From Paenibacillus endophyticus (GTDB lineage: Bacteria > Bacillota > Bacilli > Paenibacillales > Paenibacillaceae), in assembly GCF_014192395.1 (NCBI RefSeq), contig NZ_JACHXW010000024.1:1-64000 (forward strand): a stretch of 64,000 bases of DNA. Direction: 5' to 3'. Shown one piece after another: positions 29,312-37,139 of the stretch (position 1 is the stretch's first letter; every line of letters begins with the position of its first letter). A program made the position numbers and the translations under genes. The notes under the pieces were generated by a model. The model had not been told where the DNA came from. It ran no database searches and saw nothing but the letters and a program-made list of their open reading frames with translations.

Positions 29312-29357
29312 TGTTATCAAAGATTGAGCAGGAGCTTACATATAGGAGTGATGACAT

Positions 29358-30257
29358 GTGATAGGCAAAGATACAGGAATTCGAATCGGCACCATCGTTG
29401 AAGGACAAGACGCGGTGCGCATCATTCCACAGATTGCGGAGCACGGCTTCGAATCCTTCCAACTATCCTTTTGGCAGACGACGGGCGCCATAAACTTGGC
29501 CGAGATGGCAAAGCAAATGCGCGAAACGATCGGAGATCGCGACTTGAAGATCTCCGCCCTAAGCGTATACGGGAATCCATTAACAGACGGAGTGGGGAAC
29601 ATGGATACGATTGCCAGCTGGGAGCGGCTCATCGATCATGCGCACTTGTTCGGAACGGACATAGTCTCCGGCTTCGCCGGTAGAATAGCTGGACAGCCGA
29701 TTGACGAATCTTTGCCGCGTTTCGCCCAAGTATTCGGCGAGCTTGCTCTCCGGGCAGAAGACCGCGGCGTGCGAATAGCATTCGAGAACTGCGACATGGG
29801 AGGATCGTGGGAAAGCGGTGACTGGAATATTGCCCATAATCCGGCCGCGTGGGAGAAGATGTTCAACGTGCTTCCGTTCGAGCACGTGGGCCTCGAATGG
29901 GAGCCCAGCCATCAAATGGTAAACTTGATCGATCCGATCCCTCAGCTTCGCAAGTGGGTAGACAAAATCTTTCATGTTCACGGCAAAGATGCCACGATCG
30001 CATGGGACATCTTGCGCGAGGAAGGCATACATGGTCCGCGTCCGTTCTGCTGGCATCGGACGCCAGGCTTCGGCGATACGAATTGGACCGACATCGTTAC
30101 GATTCTTCGCCAAGCGGGTTACCAAGGAAGCATCGACATCGAAGGGGGTCATGATCTTGTCTATAACGGAGAGTTGGAGATGACGGGTCAAGTTCATGCG
30201 TTAAATTATCTTAAAAAATGTAGAGGTGGCAGCTATGTGCCTAATCCCCTGCCGTGA
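29358..30257 (+). CDS. Xylose-isomerase-like TIM-barrel sugar epimerase/isomerase
   Basis: 299 residues from GTG 29358 with AGGAG nine bases upstream. The AP-endonuclease-2-type TIM-barrel fold is indicated by GFESFQLSFWQTTGA, ISALSVYGNPLTDGVGNMDT, VRIAFENCDMGGS (metal-binding Glu), EWEPSHQMVNLIDP, IFHVHGKDATI (metal-binding His) and DIEGGHDLVY near the end. Members isomerise or epimerise sugars or their derivatives. It is the last gene of the first sugar locus, transcribed separately after a terminator, and could convert the released sugar. Confidence 0.85.
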   Translation: MIGKDTGIRIGTIVEGQDAVRIIPQIAEHGFESFQLSFWQTTGAINLAEMAKQMRETIGDRDLKISALSVYGNPLTDGVGNMDTIASWERLIDHAHLFGTDIVSGFAGRIAGQPIDESLPRFAQVFGELALRAEDRGVRIAFENCDMGGSWESGDWNIAHNPAAWEKMFNVLPFEHVGLEWEPSHQMVNLIDPIPQLRKWVDKIFHVHGKDATIAWDILREEGIHGPRPFCWHRTPGFGDTNWTDIVTILRQAGYQGSIDIEGGHDLVYNGELEMTGQVHALNYLKKCRGGSYVPNPLP

Positions 30258-30585
30258 TCAAGATCCAGTAGCTTTCGGATACCGAATTAGAGTTATTTTT
30301 TTCATTGAGTTAATGAGTAACGGTACTTGAACAGACAAGGAGCGGTTTGCTGCGGCAATTACTCTATTTTTTAATAAAGCGGACGGGCGGTGTAGGGCAA
30401 TAATGCAATCGAATCTATTAAAATAATTATTCCAAAAGAAGGAAATGGGGATAAGTTCAATGAATTTGTTTAATGCAACTATTTGCAGAAAACTTTGAAT
30501 TTGATTTCATGAATAAAGACAAGTATTCCGCCCGATATGACTGAGTTATCTATTAAAGAATCAGATAGAAAAGGAACGGTAACCC
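30258..30585. other. Gap before sigma-factor gene
   Basis: At about 30300-30330 the plus strand reads FIELMSNGT then TGA, resembling the tail-like sequence at 9010-9043. No gene or clear terminator seen; the end of the gap carries AAAGGAACGG before the GTG start at 30586. Confidence 0.45.
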
Positions 30586-31272
30586 GTGATCGAATTAATA
30601 AGAAAAGACTGGAAAGAAATATTGACCACGTACAGTTTAAGGATAACTGGAAATCGATGGGACGCGGAGGATTTAACGCAAGATGTGATTGTAAAAGTGA
30701 TTGAGGCAGTTCGAAAGAACCCGGAAAGGCCTATTACGAAAGCCTATTTGTACCGTATAGCGAAGAATGCTTGGATTGATAGTCAACGAGCACATAAAAT
30801 CCGAACTGTACCGTTTGAACAAAATCATGAAGCAGCGACTCCTGATTTCTTGTTATCTAGCCGAGAGCTATTAGAACAGTTAGCGGAACGACTTTCACCG
30901 CTGATGTGCGTAATATTGCTGTTAATGGATGTATTTAATTTTACAGCAAAGGAGACTGCAGTGTTCGTAAAGATGAGAGAAGCAGCAGTACAAGTATCAT
31001 TAGGACGGGCTAGACTTAAGCTGAAAAAGTTATCTCAAGAGTCAACTGCAATTAAGAAGAAAAAAGTCGTTCAAAAAAGAAAGGGAACTGTTGTTGATCT
31101 CGATGTGTTGGTTGATGCTTTTCAAAGATGCGATCCAAAAGCTATATATCATGCTTTCATCGGACTTGCTCAAGAGGGAATGCATCTCTCCCAGCTTAAG
31201 GCATTAAACGGGAAGTTGCACTTTACGTTCAGAGATCCTGACGATAATCTATTCAATGTCATTTCTAAATAA
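30586..31272 (+). CDS. Sigma-70-family (ECF-like) RNA polymerase sigma factor
   Basis: 228 residues from GTG 30586. Region 2 is clear: WDAEDLTQDVIVKVIEAV, then AYLYRIAKNAWIDSQRAHK. Region 4 is recognisable (LAERLSPLMCVILLLMDVF, FTAKETAVFVKM and VQVSLGRARLKLKKL). A basic linker and a C-terminal extension of about 55 residues (VDLDVLVDAFQRCDP onward) follow, as in ECF factors with an attached SnoaL-like or regulatory tail, although the extension is short here. No anti-sigma gene is adjacent, so control may lie in the tail. Confidence 0.85.
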   Translation: MIELIRKDWKEILTTYSLRITGNRWDAEDLTQDVIVKVIEAVRKNPERPITKAYLYRIAKNAWIDSQRAHKIRTVPFEQNHEAATPDFLLSSRELLEQLAERLSPLMCVILLLMDVFNFTAKETAVFVKMREAAVQVSLGRARLKLKKLSQESTAIKKKKVVQKRKGTVVDLDVLVDAFQRCDPKAIYHAFIGLAQEGMHLSQLKALNGKLHFTFRDPDDNLFNVISK

Positions 31273-31352
31273 ATATTTTTGGTCTGTTTGGTTTTTGCTT
31301 CAATCAACGTTTCTTGAAATGGAGTCATACTAACATGGAGGGGATGATCAGC

Positions 31353-31814
31353 ATGTCGGGAATTCTAAGAAATGCGTTGAAAGCCGTATGTTCAATTTAC
31401 ATACCAGTTAGAAGCCCTTTAAAATCGGCGAAATGGTGGCAGCAAAATTTCGGGCTAGAGTATGCAGTTCCGTATAATGAAGCGGAGGCTCAAGTCATCT
31501 TAAAGCTGTCAGACGGACAATGGATGCATTTGGTAGAGACAGAAGGTCCAATCGAAAATCAATTTCCGAATAAAGCCGGGTATGAAATGTTCAGGTTGAC
31601 CTTTGAAGTGAGGCAGATCGAAGTACTGTATGACCATCTAAAAACAACCGACATACAAATCGGCAGGCTAGAGGATCGCGGGAGCTGCGGCATTAATTTT
31701 GTGTTTTATGATCTAGATGGCAATAAATATGACGTGAATGAATGTGTAAACGTTCATCGGACTCCTGAAGAAGTGGATAAAGTTAAAGTACATTTATTCG
31801 ACCAGATCAAGTGA
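31353..31814 (+). CDS. VOC (glyoxalase/bleomycin-resistance-like) protein
   Basis: About 153 residues from ATG 31353 (GGAGGGG nine bases upstream; ATG 31335 is possible). The fold pattern is two beta-alpha-beta-beta-beta modules: VCSIYIPVRSPLKSAKWWQQ with FGLEYAV, then FRLTFEVRQIEVLYDHLK and FVFYDLDGNKYDVNE, the latter with a conserved metal-side Glu at the end. VOC proteins include lyases, dioxygenases and drug-binding proteins; this one cannot be assigned. It follows the sigma-factor gene by 80 bp. Confidence 0.85.
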   Translation: MSGILRNALKAVCSIYIPVRSPLKSAKWWQQNFGLEYAVPYNEAEAQVILKLSDGQWMHLVETEGPIENQFPNKAGYEMFRLTFEVRQIEVLYDHLKTTDIQIGRLEDRGSCGINFVFYDLDGNKYDVNECVNVHRTPEEVDKVKVHLFDQIK

Positions 31815-31869
31815 TTAGTATGCATATTAATTTGCTATTTCAGTAACCCTGAGTTAACTTGTGCCATAG

Positions 31870-31895
31870 GCCATCCCAATTGGGATGGCTCTATT
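31870..31895 (+). terminator. Terminator after VOC gene
   Basis: Self-complementary GCCATCCCAATTGGGATGGC (31870-31889) followed by CTATTTAT. The U-run is weak. Confidence 0.6.
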
Positions 31896-31899
31896 TATA

Positions 31900-32075
31900 G
31901 CGTGCCTTTACAATTTTTGTAACATTATAGTGTACAATGATCGAGAACGGGTTGACCATGGCCGACACTACCGTTGCAGTGAATACGCCTGCCAACAACC
32001 CGCAAGCACGAACAATAGAATGGCTCCGATCGACAACGCGCTGAGCAGATCGCCGATGATCTTTACATCCCGGAA
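31900..32075 (-). pseudogene. Possible membrane-protein remnant
   Basis: On the minus strand a frame reads DLLSALSIGAILLFVLAG and, one base shifted, GLLAGVFTATVVSAMVNPF, as if a transporter helix pair had been broken by a frameshift. No start, no stop context and no clear family (possibly a major-facilitator piece). Confidence 0.25.
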
Positions 32076-32091
32076 AAAAATTTGTGAAGAC

Positions 32092-32160
32092 AATGTATTG
32101 ATGATGTGATAACAATGTAATGACTATGTATTGACAATATCGTTGTATTCGTCTTATGAT
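32092..32160 (+). promoter_or_regulatory. Promoter and repeated operator of the RHH gene
   Basis: TTGACA (32131-32136), an 18-bp spacer and TATGAT (32155-32160) form a good promoter 31 bp before the gene. Three direct repeats of the type WATGTAWTGA lie over and upstream of the -35: 32092-32101, 32114-32123 and 32125-32134, at 22 and 11 bp steps, that is about two and one helical turns. This suits a ribbon-helix-helix repressor, which binds short direct repeats in stacked dimers. Confidence 0.6.
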
Positions 32161-32191
32161 TAGTGTATTCAAATAAGGAGGTATCAACTAA

Positions 32192-32599
32192 ATGGATGCT
32201 AATTTACAAATACGCATATCAAAAGACATAAAAGAGAGTTTCCAGCAGATAGCTAAGGAAAATAATAAAGATACTTCGTCATTGGTACGTGACTGGATTT
32301 CTTCGTATATAGCTGAACATCAGCGAACGGATGAAGAAGAAGCTGCTGATCTATATCGCGCCGGTTACCAATTGCAAGAAGCGCTTGGGGGGAGAGAACA
32401 TGTTAGCAAGGAGTTTGCAAAACAATTGCAGGAATATTCCTTAACGAATCAAAAAGAATTTACACAGCGGATACTAACTACTTACTTGGACCTGGAGTTG
32501 ACAATTCCTTCATGTGTATCGAAAACGTACAAAGGATACGCCTATTCTCAAATGTTTTTGTTGGGTTTAATAGGGGAAAAGCCGAAGGAAAGAGCTTAG
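32192..32599 (+). CDS. Ribbon-helix-helix (Arc/MetJ-type) regulator
   Basis: 135 residues. The first 48 residues fit the RHH fold: strand NLQIRISKDI, helix KESFQQIAKENN, then KDTSSLVRDWISSYIAEHQ. The C-terminal 85 residues are helical (EEEAADLYRAGYQLQEALGG; FTQRILTTYLDL) and unfamiliar. AGGAGG precedes the ATG. No toxin gene is adjacent, so it is more likely a stand-alone regulator than an antitoxin, and the repeats in its own promoter argue for autorepression. The role of the C-terminal domain is unknown. Confidence 0.75.
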   Translation: MDANLQIRISKDIKESFQQIAKENNKDTSSLVRDWISSYIAEHQRTDEEEAADLYRAGYQLQEALGGREHVSKEFAKQLQEYSLTNQKEFTQRILTTYLDLELTIPSCVSKTYKGYAYSQMFLLGLIGEKPKERA

Positions 32600-32602
32600 G
32601 CT

Positions 32603-32730
32603 ACTCCTTTCGTTTAGGAGTCTGTTGTTTCTAACGATCAGGTGCCTTAAGGGCCAGGTAATCGGTTTAAAAGTCAGTAAGTTACCCCTTTAGAGCTTTA
32701 ATTGCGCGTCTATTGGGGTAACTTTTTTTG
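32603..32730 (+). terminator. Two tandem hairpins after RHH gene
   Basis: A small stem ACTCCT/AGGAGT (32603-32621) directly follows the stop codon. Further on, AAGTTACCCC (32679-32688) pairs perfectly with GGGGTAACTT (32715-32724) across a 26-base loop and runs into T7, a proper terminator. The long loop is unusual. Confidence 0.7.
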
Positions 32731-32751
32731 TTTCATTTATTCGGTTCCAGA

Positions 32752-33399
32752 TTATTTTCCGATTGCAGGTTGTCCAGTTATAGGATCTGTATTCGGATCC
32801 CAGTTTTTTAGAGGATCTACGCGGAATCGAGTCAGTTCCGTACTGCTGATTTTCCAGACGCCATCTACTTTTTTATACGATTCATGGTATTGGCCGTACC
32901 CGTGATGTCCTGGATAAGCGTCTTTTGAGTCAGGGAAGGTTAGCAAATCCTCCATAGCCCAAATACCTTTGGCGTTTTCCTTGTCAAATAGCTCAATCTC
33001 AGGCATATAGCCATGATGAACCGTCGGTGCTTTACCCACAAGGTCCCCGATCATTTTCCCATAAGCGGCTGGCCCGCCTTTGGAATAATCTTGGCCGTCG
33101 GAAACTAGCTTGGCTTCCGCTGTAAACAGTTCCCCAAATTCAGTCCATTTTTTCTCATCAACAAAACGAAAATAACGGGCTTTTAACTGTTTGATTTGCT
33201 CCATATCTTCCAAGCGTAAATACTTGCCCTCAAGTTCAGCGATTTTCGCAGCTTGCTGGGTCTGAATATCTTGCTCTGCCTGCGCATCTTGCTTCGTCTC
33301 ATTATTTTGCCCGGAGCATCCCGAGAGTATTGTAGTTATCATGACTAATCCCAAAATAACGCTGTATATAAACTTCATGTTCCTAAACATTATGAACAC
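32752..33399 (-). CDS. Lipoprotein with SnoaL-like domain
   Basis: 215 residues, start at ATG 33399 or 33387. Signal peptide with lipobox LSGC, then a Gln/Glu-rich coil (about 30-60). The C-terminal domain matches the SnoaL_4 type of NTF2-like fold: MEQIKQLKARYFRFVDEKKW, TVHHGYMPEIELFD, GIWAMEDLLTFPD and YHESYKKVDGVWKISSTEL ending RFRVD. In polyketide and degradative pathways such cone-like folds act as isomerases or dehydratases, usually in the cytoplasm; a lipid-anchored version is less usual. A decayed paralog fragment lies at about 34330-34470. Convergent with the RHH gene. Confidence 0.82.
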   Translation of the reverse strand: MFIMFRNMKFIYSVILGLVMITTILSGCSGQNNETKQDAQAEQDIQTQQAAKIAELEGKYLRLEDMEQIKQLKARYFRFVDEKKWTEFGELFTAEAKLVSDGQDYSKGGPAAYGKMIGDLVGKAPTVHHGYMPEIELFDKENAKGIWAMEDLLTFPDSKDAYPGHHGYGQYHESYKKVDGVWKISSTELTRFRVDPLKNWDPNTDPITGQPAIGK

Positions 33400-33612
33400 T
33401 TCCTTTGTATGATTGTATTCGTCTGCATACGCATTAGCTCTAAGCTGCTGCTTACAGACACTATTCTCTTTTGTATTCGTTTCATGGAATTGACCGCATC
33501 ATTAACTCGAATAGCTTCCATTACGTCAAAAACGTTGTGTTTAGACGACGCAGAATCCTTATCGGGCGGAGATTAGAAAGGTAAGAGAAGCCTCGACCTT
33601 TATGAATTGGAT

Positions 33613-34275
33613 TTATACAAATTGAATGATATCCTCCAAGGGCCGTCTCGATTTGGCACGCGCCGGTTCTTTGGAACGATAGCCGAACGCCGTCATCACG
33701 CTCAAACCGAATTGGCCGTTTTCAAGCAACCCTTTTTTCTCAAGCAGTTCATTGACGGCATCCATTTCGAAGCCTTCGATTGGACAAGAATCGATCCCGA
33801 TATGCGCCGCTGCTGTCATCATATTGCCCATTGCCAAGTACGTTTGCTTCGAAGACCAGTCCAGCAAGGTCCGCTCGGTGTCCAAATGAAGGTCGTCGTA
33901 AAATTGTGCATAAGCTTGCTGCATGCTTTTAAAAACTTCCAAAGGCATGCCCTTTATTAGGGTCTGCTGTTCCAAGATATAAGAAGAATCATAAGTGAGC
34001 CCTTTTCTGGCCAAAATGATAACAAAATGGCTCGATGTTGGCAGCGACCGGATTGCCCCGGATACGAGCGGTGCGAGTTCATTTCTGAATTCCGAGCTTT
34101 GCACGATCACGAATTTCCAAGGCTCATTGCCTCCAGAGCTCGGAGAAAGACGGCCAGCCTCGAGTATGAATCGAAAATCTTCATCTGATATTTTTCTCGT
34201 CGGATTGAATTCTTTGGTTGCATGCCTGAAATAATACGTGGCCAACAAATCTGATTTTTTTGTCTCGATATTCAT
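33613..34275 (-). CDS. NAD(P)H-dependent nitroreductase (YfkO-like)
   Basis: 220 residues. Nitroreductase fold with FMN-binding N-terminal pattern YYFRHATKEFNPTRKIS, then RLSPSSGGNEPWKFVIV, the central MGNMMTAAAHIGIDSCPIEGF (typical of this family's dimer/flavin region) and a C-terminal FGYRSKEPARAKSRRP. Such enzymes reduce nitro-compounds or quinones with NAD(P)H. A SnoaL-type lipoprotein gene lies 213 bp downstream and an Old Yellow Enzyme gene about 700 bp away in divergent orientation. Confidence 0.9.
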   Translation of the reverse strand: MNIETKKSDLLATYYFRHATKEFNPTRKISDEDFRFILEAGRLSPSSGGNEPWKFVIVQSSEFRNELAPLVSGAIRSLPTSSHFVIILARKGLTYDSSYILEQQTLIKGMPLEVFKSMQQAYAQFYDDLHLDTERTLLDWSSKQTYLAMGNMMTAAAHIGIDSCPIEGFEMDAVNELLEKKGLLENGQFGLSVMTAFGYRSKEPARAKSRRPLEDIIQFV

Positions 34276-34978
34276 GGTTTATTTTCTCCCCGTGAGTAAA
34301 TTTTTATTAACGTATTGCAATGTCCTGGAATCCGAAACGTGTTAAATATGGAGCCCCCACCATTTACAGAAAAGTCAATAAATCTTCCATCTCCCAAATA
34401 CCCTTCGCGTGTTTTCATCGGTCCAATAAATCTCCGGCATATGTTCTTGGAACATAATGATCTGATCTACTGTGCCTACATGTTTAATTCGCCTCTTTTC
34501 AAAAATGATAGTGAACGAAGCGTTTGTTGCTTCGGAGTCAACTATAGCAGGTATTCGTTTATCTCATAAGAACGTAATTTTTTTACACATGCTTTAGAAA
34601 AATAAAGTCATGGTACCCGCCTTTCATCCAGACAAGTTTCGCTCCAATACTCGAAATTCTATGCTGCACAAACAATTTCATCTTCGTACAGGGAAAATGA
34701 AATGGCTTCTTTAATAGCTTTATATTTATAAAGCATATTTAAAAAAATTGCCTTCTTATGAAAAAAACCAATTCCTGATATAGTTGACCGCGAGGCATTC
34801 GATACCTCAGTAACTTACTAAATAAATGAGGTCGTTCATCTATCCTGGCCATTAATAACCTTCTTTAGCGAAGCTTTTTACAGTAGACGAAAACATGGTT
34901 CAGATGGACAAGCGTTTAGCATTCGACAATCGGGCCAAAGACTGGTTGATCATTTATTATTTATGGGGGAGATCATAC
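34276..34978. other. Divergent gap with SnoaL fragment
   Basis: Separates the nitroreductase (minus) from the OYE-type gene (plus). Minus-strand 34330-34470 carries the SnoaL fragment; A/T-rich sequence 34690-34850 probably holds the OYE promoter, but I could not fix -35/-10 boxes with confidence. Confidence 0.5.
34330..34470 (-). pseudogene. SnoaL-like gene fragment
   Basis: The minus strand reads HMPEIYWTDEN, and one base shifted AKGIWEMEDLLTFL then a stop. This matches HGYMPEIELFDKENAKGIW and AMEDLLTFPD of the nearby lipoprotein at 32752-33399. Only about 45 residues remain. It looks like a degraded duplicate or a relic of a second SnoaL gene. Confidence 0.6.
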
Positions 34979-36064
34979 ATGAGAGATGCTTACAAAGCAA
35001 TTTTCGAACCGCTTCAACTGCAAAGCGGCAAGCATTTGAAAAATAGAATGGTCATGGCCCCAATGGGTCATTTGGGATCGCTGACAGGAGGGTATATTTC
35101 CGAGGAAGAATTGGCTTATTACGATAAGAGGGTTAGAGATGTCGGGATGGTCATTACGTCAGCTACGACAATTAAAGAAGGTACTCACTATCCGGGTTTG
35201 CCGGCCGTGGAGACTGACGAACATATTCCGGGACTGCGAAAACTTAGCGCCGTATTGAAATCCCATGGAGCCGCTGCGGTTATGCAATTGTTACATGAGG
35301 GGGCTAACGGATCAGGTGAAGCGCCGAGCGCAGTAGTAGCGGAGAATTCCGAACTTCCACTGCCGCGCGAATTATCCGATACCGAAATTGAATCGATCAT
35401 TAAGAAATTTGGTGACGCGGCAAGACGAGCCATTGAAGCGGGTTTCGATGGAGTCGAAATTCATGGCGCAAACGGATTTCTGGTTCAGCAGTTTACTTCC
35501 CCCCATTACAACCGCCGTATGGACCGATGGGGAGGCACGTCAGAAAATCGATTAGCTTTTCCGCTTGCCGTTATTAACGAAGTCAAAAGAGTAGTGGCAG
35601 AAAGCGAAAAGCCGTTTATCATCGGTTACCGAATTTCGCCGGAGGAAGCAGAAACGAACGGTTTGACGATGGCGGATACTATACGAAACGTCGATATGCT
35701 CGCGGATCAGGGTTTAGATTATATTCACGTTTCCCTACATCAATTCTGGTCAAAGCCACGTCGAGGCACGAATGATACCCGGTCTCGGATGGAAATTCTT
35801 AAAGAAGTCGTCGGTGACCGCACGGCCTTAATCGGCGTTGGCGAAATAAAAACGCCGGAAGATGCCGCTATGGCGCTATCCACCGGTGTAGAACTTCTCG
35901 CGATTGCTAGAGGACTGCTCTTGGATCCGGAATGGGTTCAGAAGGTGCACGAAGAAAATGAGGATCTTATCAAGAAAAAATTATACCGCGGCGATCAATT
36001 GGATTTGATGCTACCCAACGCTTTATGGAAAATGATTGAAAATTTTATTCCGTTTGAGGATTAA
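34979..36064 (+). CDS. NADH:flavin oxidoreductase (Old Yellow Enzyme family)
   Basis: 361 residues from ATG 34979, chosen because TGGGGGAG lies upstream; a frame 28 codons longer has no better start. FMN-binding (beta/alpha)8 barrel with RMVMAPMGHLGS at the N-terminus, VMQLLHEG, the substrate-binding pair in FDGVEIHGANGFLVQQF, then FTSPHYNRRMDRWGGTSENR, and near the end GVELLAIARGLLLDPEWVQK, the phosphate-binding end of the barrel. It reduces activated C=C bonds or related substrates with NAD(P)H. Divergent from the nitroreductase, which suggests a joint role in reductive detoxification. Confidence 0.9.
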   Translation: MRDAYKAIFEPLQLQSGKHLKNRMVMAPMGHLGSLTGGYISEEELAYYDKRVRDVGMVITSATTIKEGTHYPGLPAVETDEHIPGLRKLSAVLKSHGAAAVMQLLHEGANGSGEAPSAVVAENSELPLPRELSDTEIESIIKKFGDAARRAIEAGFDGVEIHGANGFLVQQFTSPHYNRRMDRWGGTSENRLAFPLAVINEVKRVVAESEKPFIIGYRISPEEAETNGLTMADTIRNVDMLADQGLDYIHVSLHQFWSKPRRGTNDTRSRMEILKEVVGDRTALIGVGEIKTPEDAAMALSTGVELLAIARGLLLDPEWVQKVHEENEDLIKKKLYRGDQLDLMLPNALWKMIENFIPFED

Positions 36065-36075
36065 CATTAGTGTTC

Positions 36076-36112
36076 AACCCGTCAAACCCGCTTGGGTTTG
36101 ACGGGTTTTTAC
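36076..36112 (+). terminator. Bidirectional terminator between OYE and AraC genes
   Basis: Perfect 14-bp stem AACCCGTCAAACCC with GGGTTTGACGGGTT (36094-36107), followed by T5. It serves the convergent ends. Confidence 0.9.
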
Positions 36113-36161
36113 TTTATATCGACAATTTCCGTAAGTTATGAACAAAAACTTTTTCGGGAAA

Positions 36162-37016
36162 CTATTTCAAAAACTGTTTACGAAAACGGATAGGAGATAG
36201 TCCTACGCTACGCTTAAAGCAGGCTGAGAAATAAGGGGAGTAACGGAATCCGACTTCTTCAGAAATAAGTTCGATCGGCCATTCCGTTGTAATCAGCAAC
36301 CGTTTAGCACGCTCCAATCGAAACTCCAGCAGATATTCGTTAGGCGTGAGTTCATACTTTGCTTTCATGCACCTAACGATATAATTCGGATGAAAATGCA
36401 GGGCAGAAGCTAGAATTTCATTGGTTATCTTTTCTCTATAATTTTTCTGAATGTATGCTGCAGCCAGTTCAGCCAAACGGGCCGATACTGAACGTGTGTT
36501 GTTCAAGCCTTCCTTTTCGAGCATGGCGAGCAGTTCGGCTAGCAAGCGCTGCTCCTCCCAGAAAGAGCCGTTGATTGGCAGCGCCAGCAATTGTTTTACT
36601 AGATTGAAATACAGCTCAGGATTAGATAACTGTGAATGCTTCGGGAGTCGAAGTCCGTAAGGATTGCCGAAAGGCCGCGTTGAATACAATATTCCTTTTT
36701 GATTGTTTTTCGGGTATGTCTCCTGATGTTTCGAATGCTCAAAGTGGACCCAATAAAAAACGGTTTCCTGATAGCAGGGACTTACCGAGTAATGCTCTCC
36801 TTCAGGCAGCAGCAGCAGTGTATCTCCTCTTGTCAGCTTCCATTGCTGTCGGTTTTCTCCTATATGCAGTTCTCCCTTCGCCACGATCAATAGATCGTAA
36901 ATGCCAAGATTTTTTCTATTAGGATGATGATCTCCGATCTGGAATTCTGAACATCCGGATCCCAAATAATAGGGAATCGGCGGTGTTTTTAGTTCAACGA
37001 TTAGCTCTTCGCTCAA
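36162..37016 (-). CDS. AraC-family regulator of the GH127 gene
   Basis: 284 residues. The N-terminal cupin-like sensor contains GEHYSVSPCYQETVFYWVHFE. The C-terminal domain has two helix-turn-helices: ITNEILASALHFHPNYIVR with CMKAKYELTPNEYLLEFRLE, and ELISEEVGFRYSPYFSACFK with RSVGLSPIRFRKQ. It is divergent from the GH127 gene with a 123-bp shared gap, the usual layout for an activator of that gene that senses the released sugar. It is transcribed against the OYE gene. Confidence 0.92.
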   Translation of the reverse strand: MSEELIVELKTPPIPYYLGSGCSEFQIGDHHPNRKNLGIYDLLIVAKGELHIGENRQQWKLTRGDTLLLLPEGEHYSVSPCYQETVFYWVHFEHSKHQETYPKNNQKGILYSTRPFGNPYGLRLPKHSQLSNPELYFNLVKQLLALPINGSFWEEQRLLAELLAMLEKEGLNNTRSVSARLAELAAAYIQKNYREKITNEILASALHFHPNYIVRCMKAKYELTPNEYLLEFRLERAKRLLITTEWPIELISEEVGFRYSPYFSACFKRSVGLSPIRFRKQFLK

Positions 37017-37139
37017 AACTCTATCTCTCCTTTCTGTGTTATTTTTTATAAAAAAAAGGTTATTTCATTTCTATTTGACCAGTAAAGTAAAGCATATAAT
37101 TGAAAACGTTAAGAGTCAAATTGTATAGGAGGAATCAAT

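Noticed and set aside
29580-30197. Minus-strand frame of 205 aa over the isomerase gene
   Set aside because: The plus-strand isomerase has full TIM-barrel motifs; the minus frame is its shadow.
32192-32599. Toxin-antitoxin module
   Set aside because: No toxin-like gene is adjacent on either side; only the RHH half is seen.
37017-37139. Sigma-A promoter for GH127 at TTGACC...TATAAT
   Set aside because: The spacer is 14 bp, too short for a standard promoter, so no site is annotated; AraC-dependent promoters can be weak, so it remains open.
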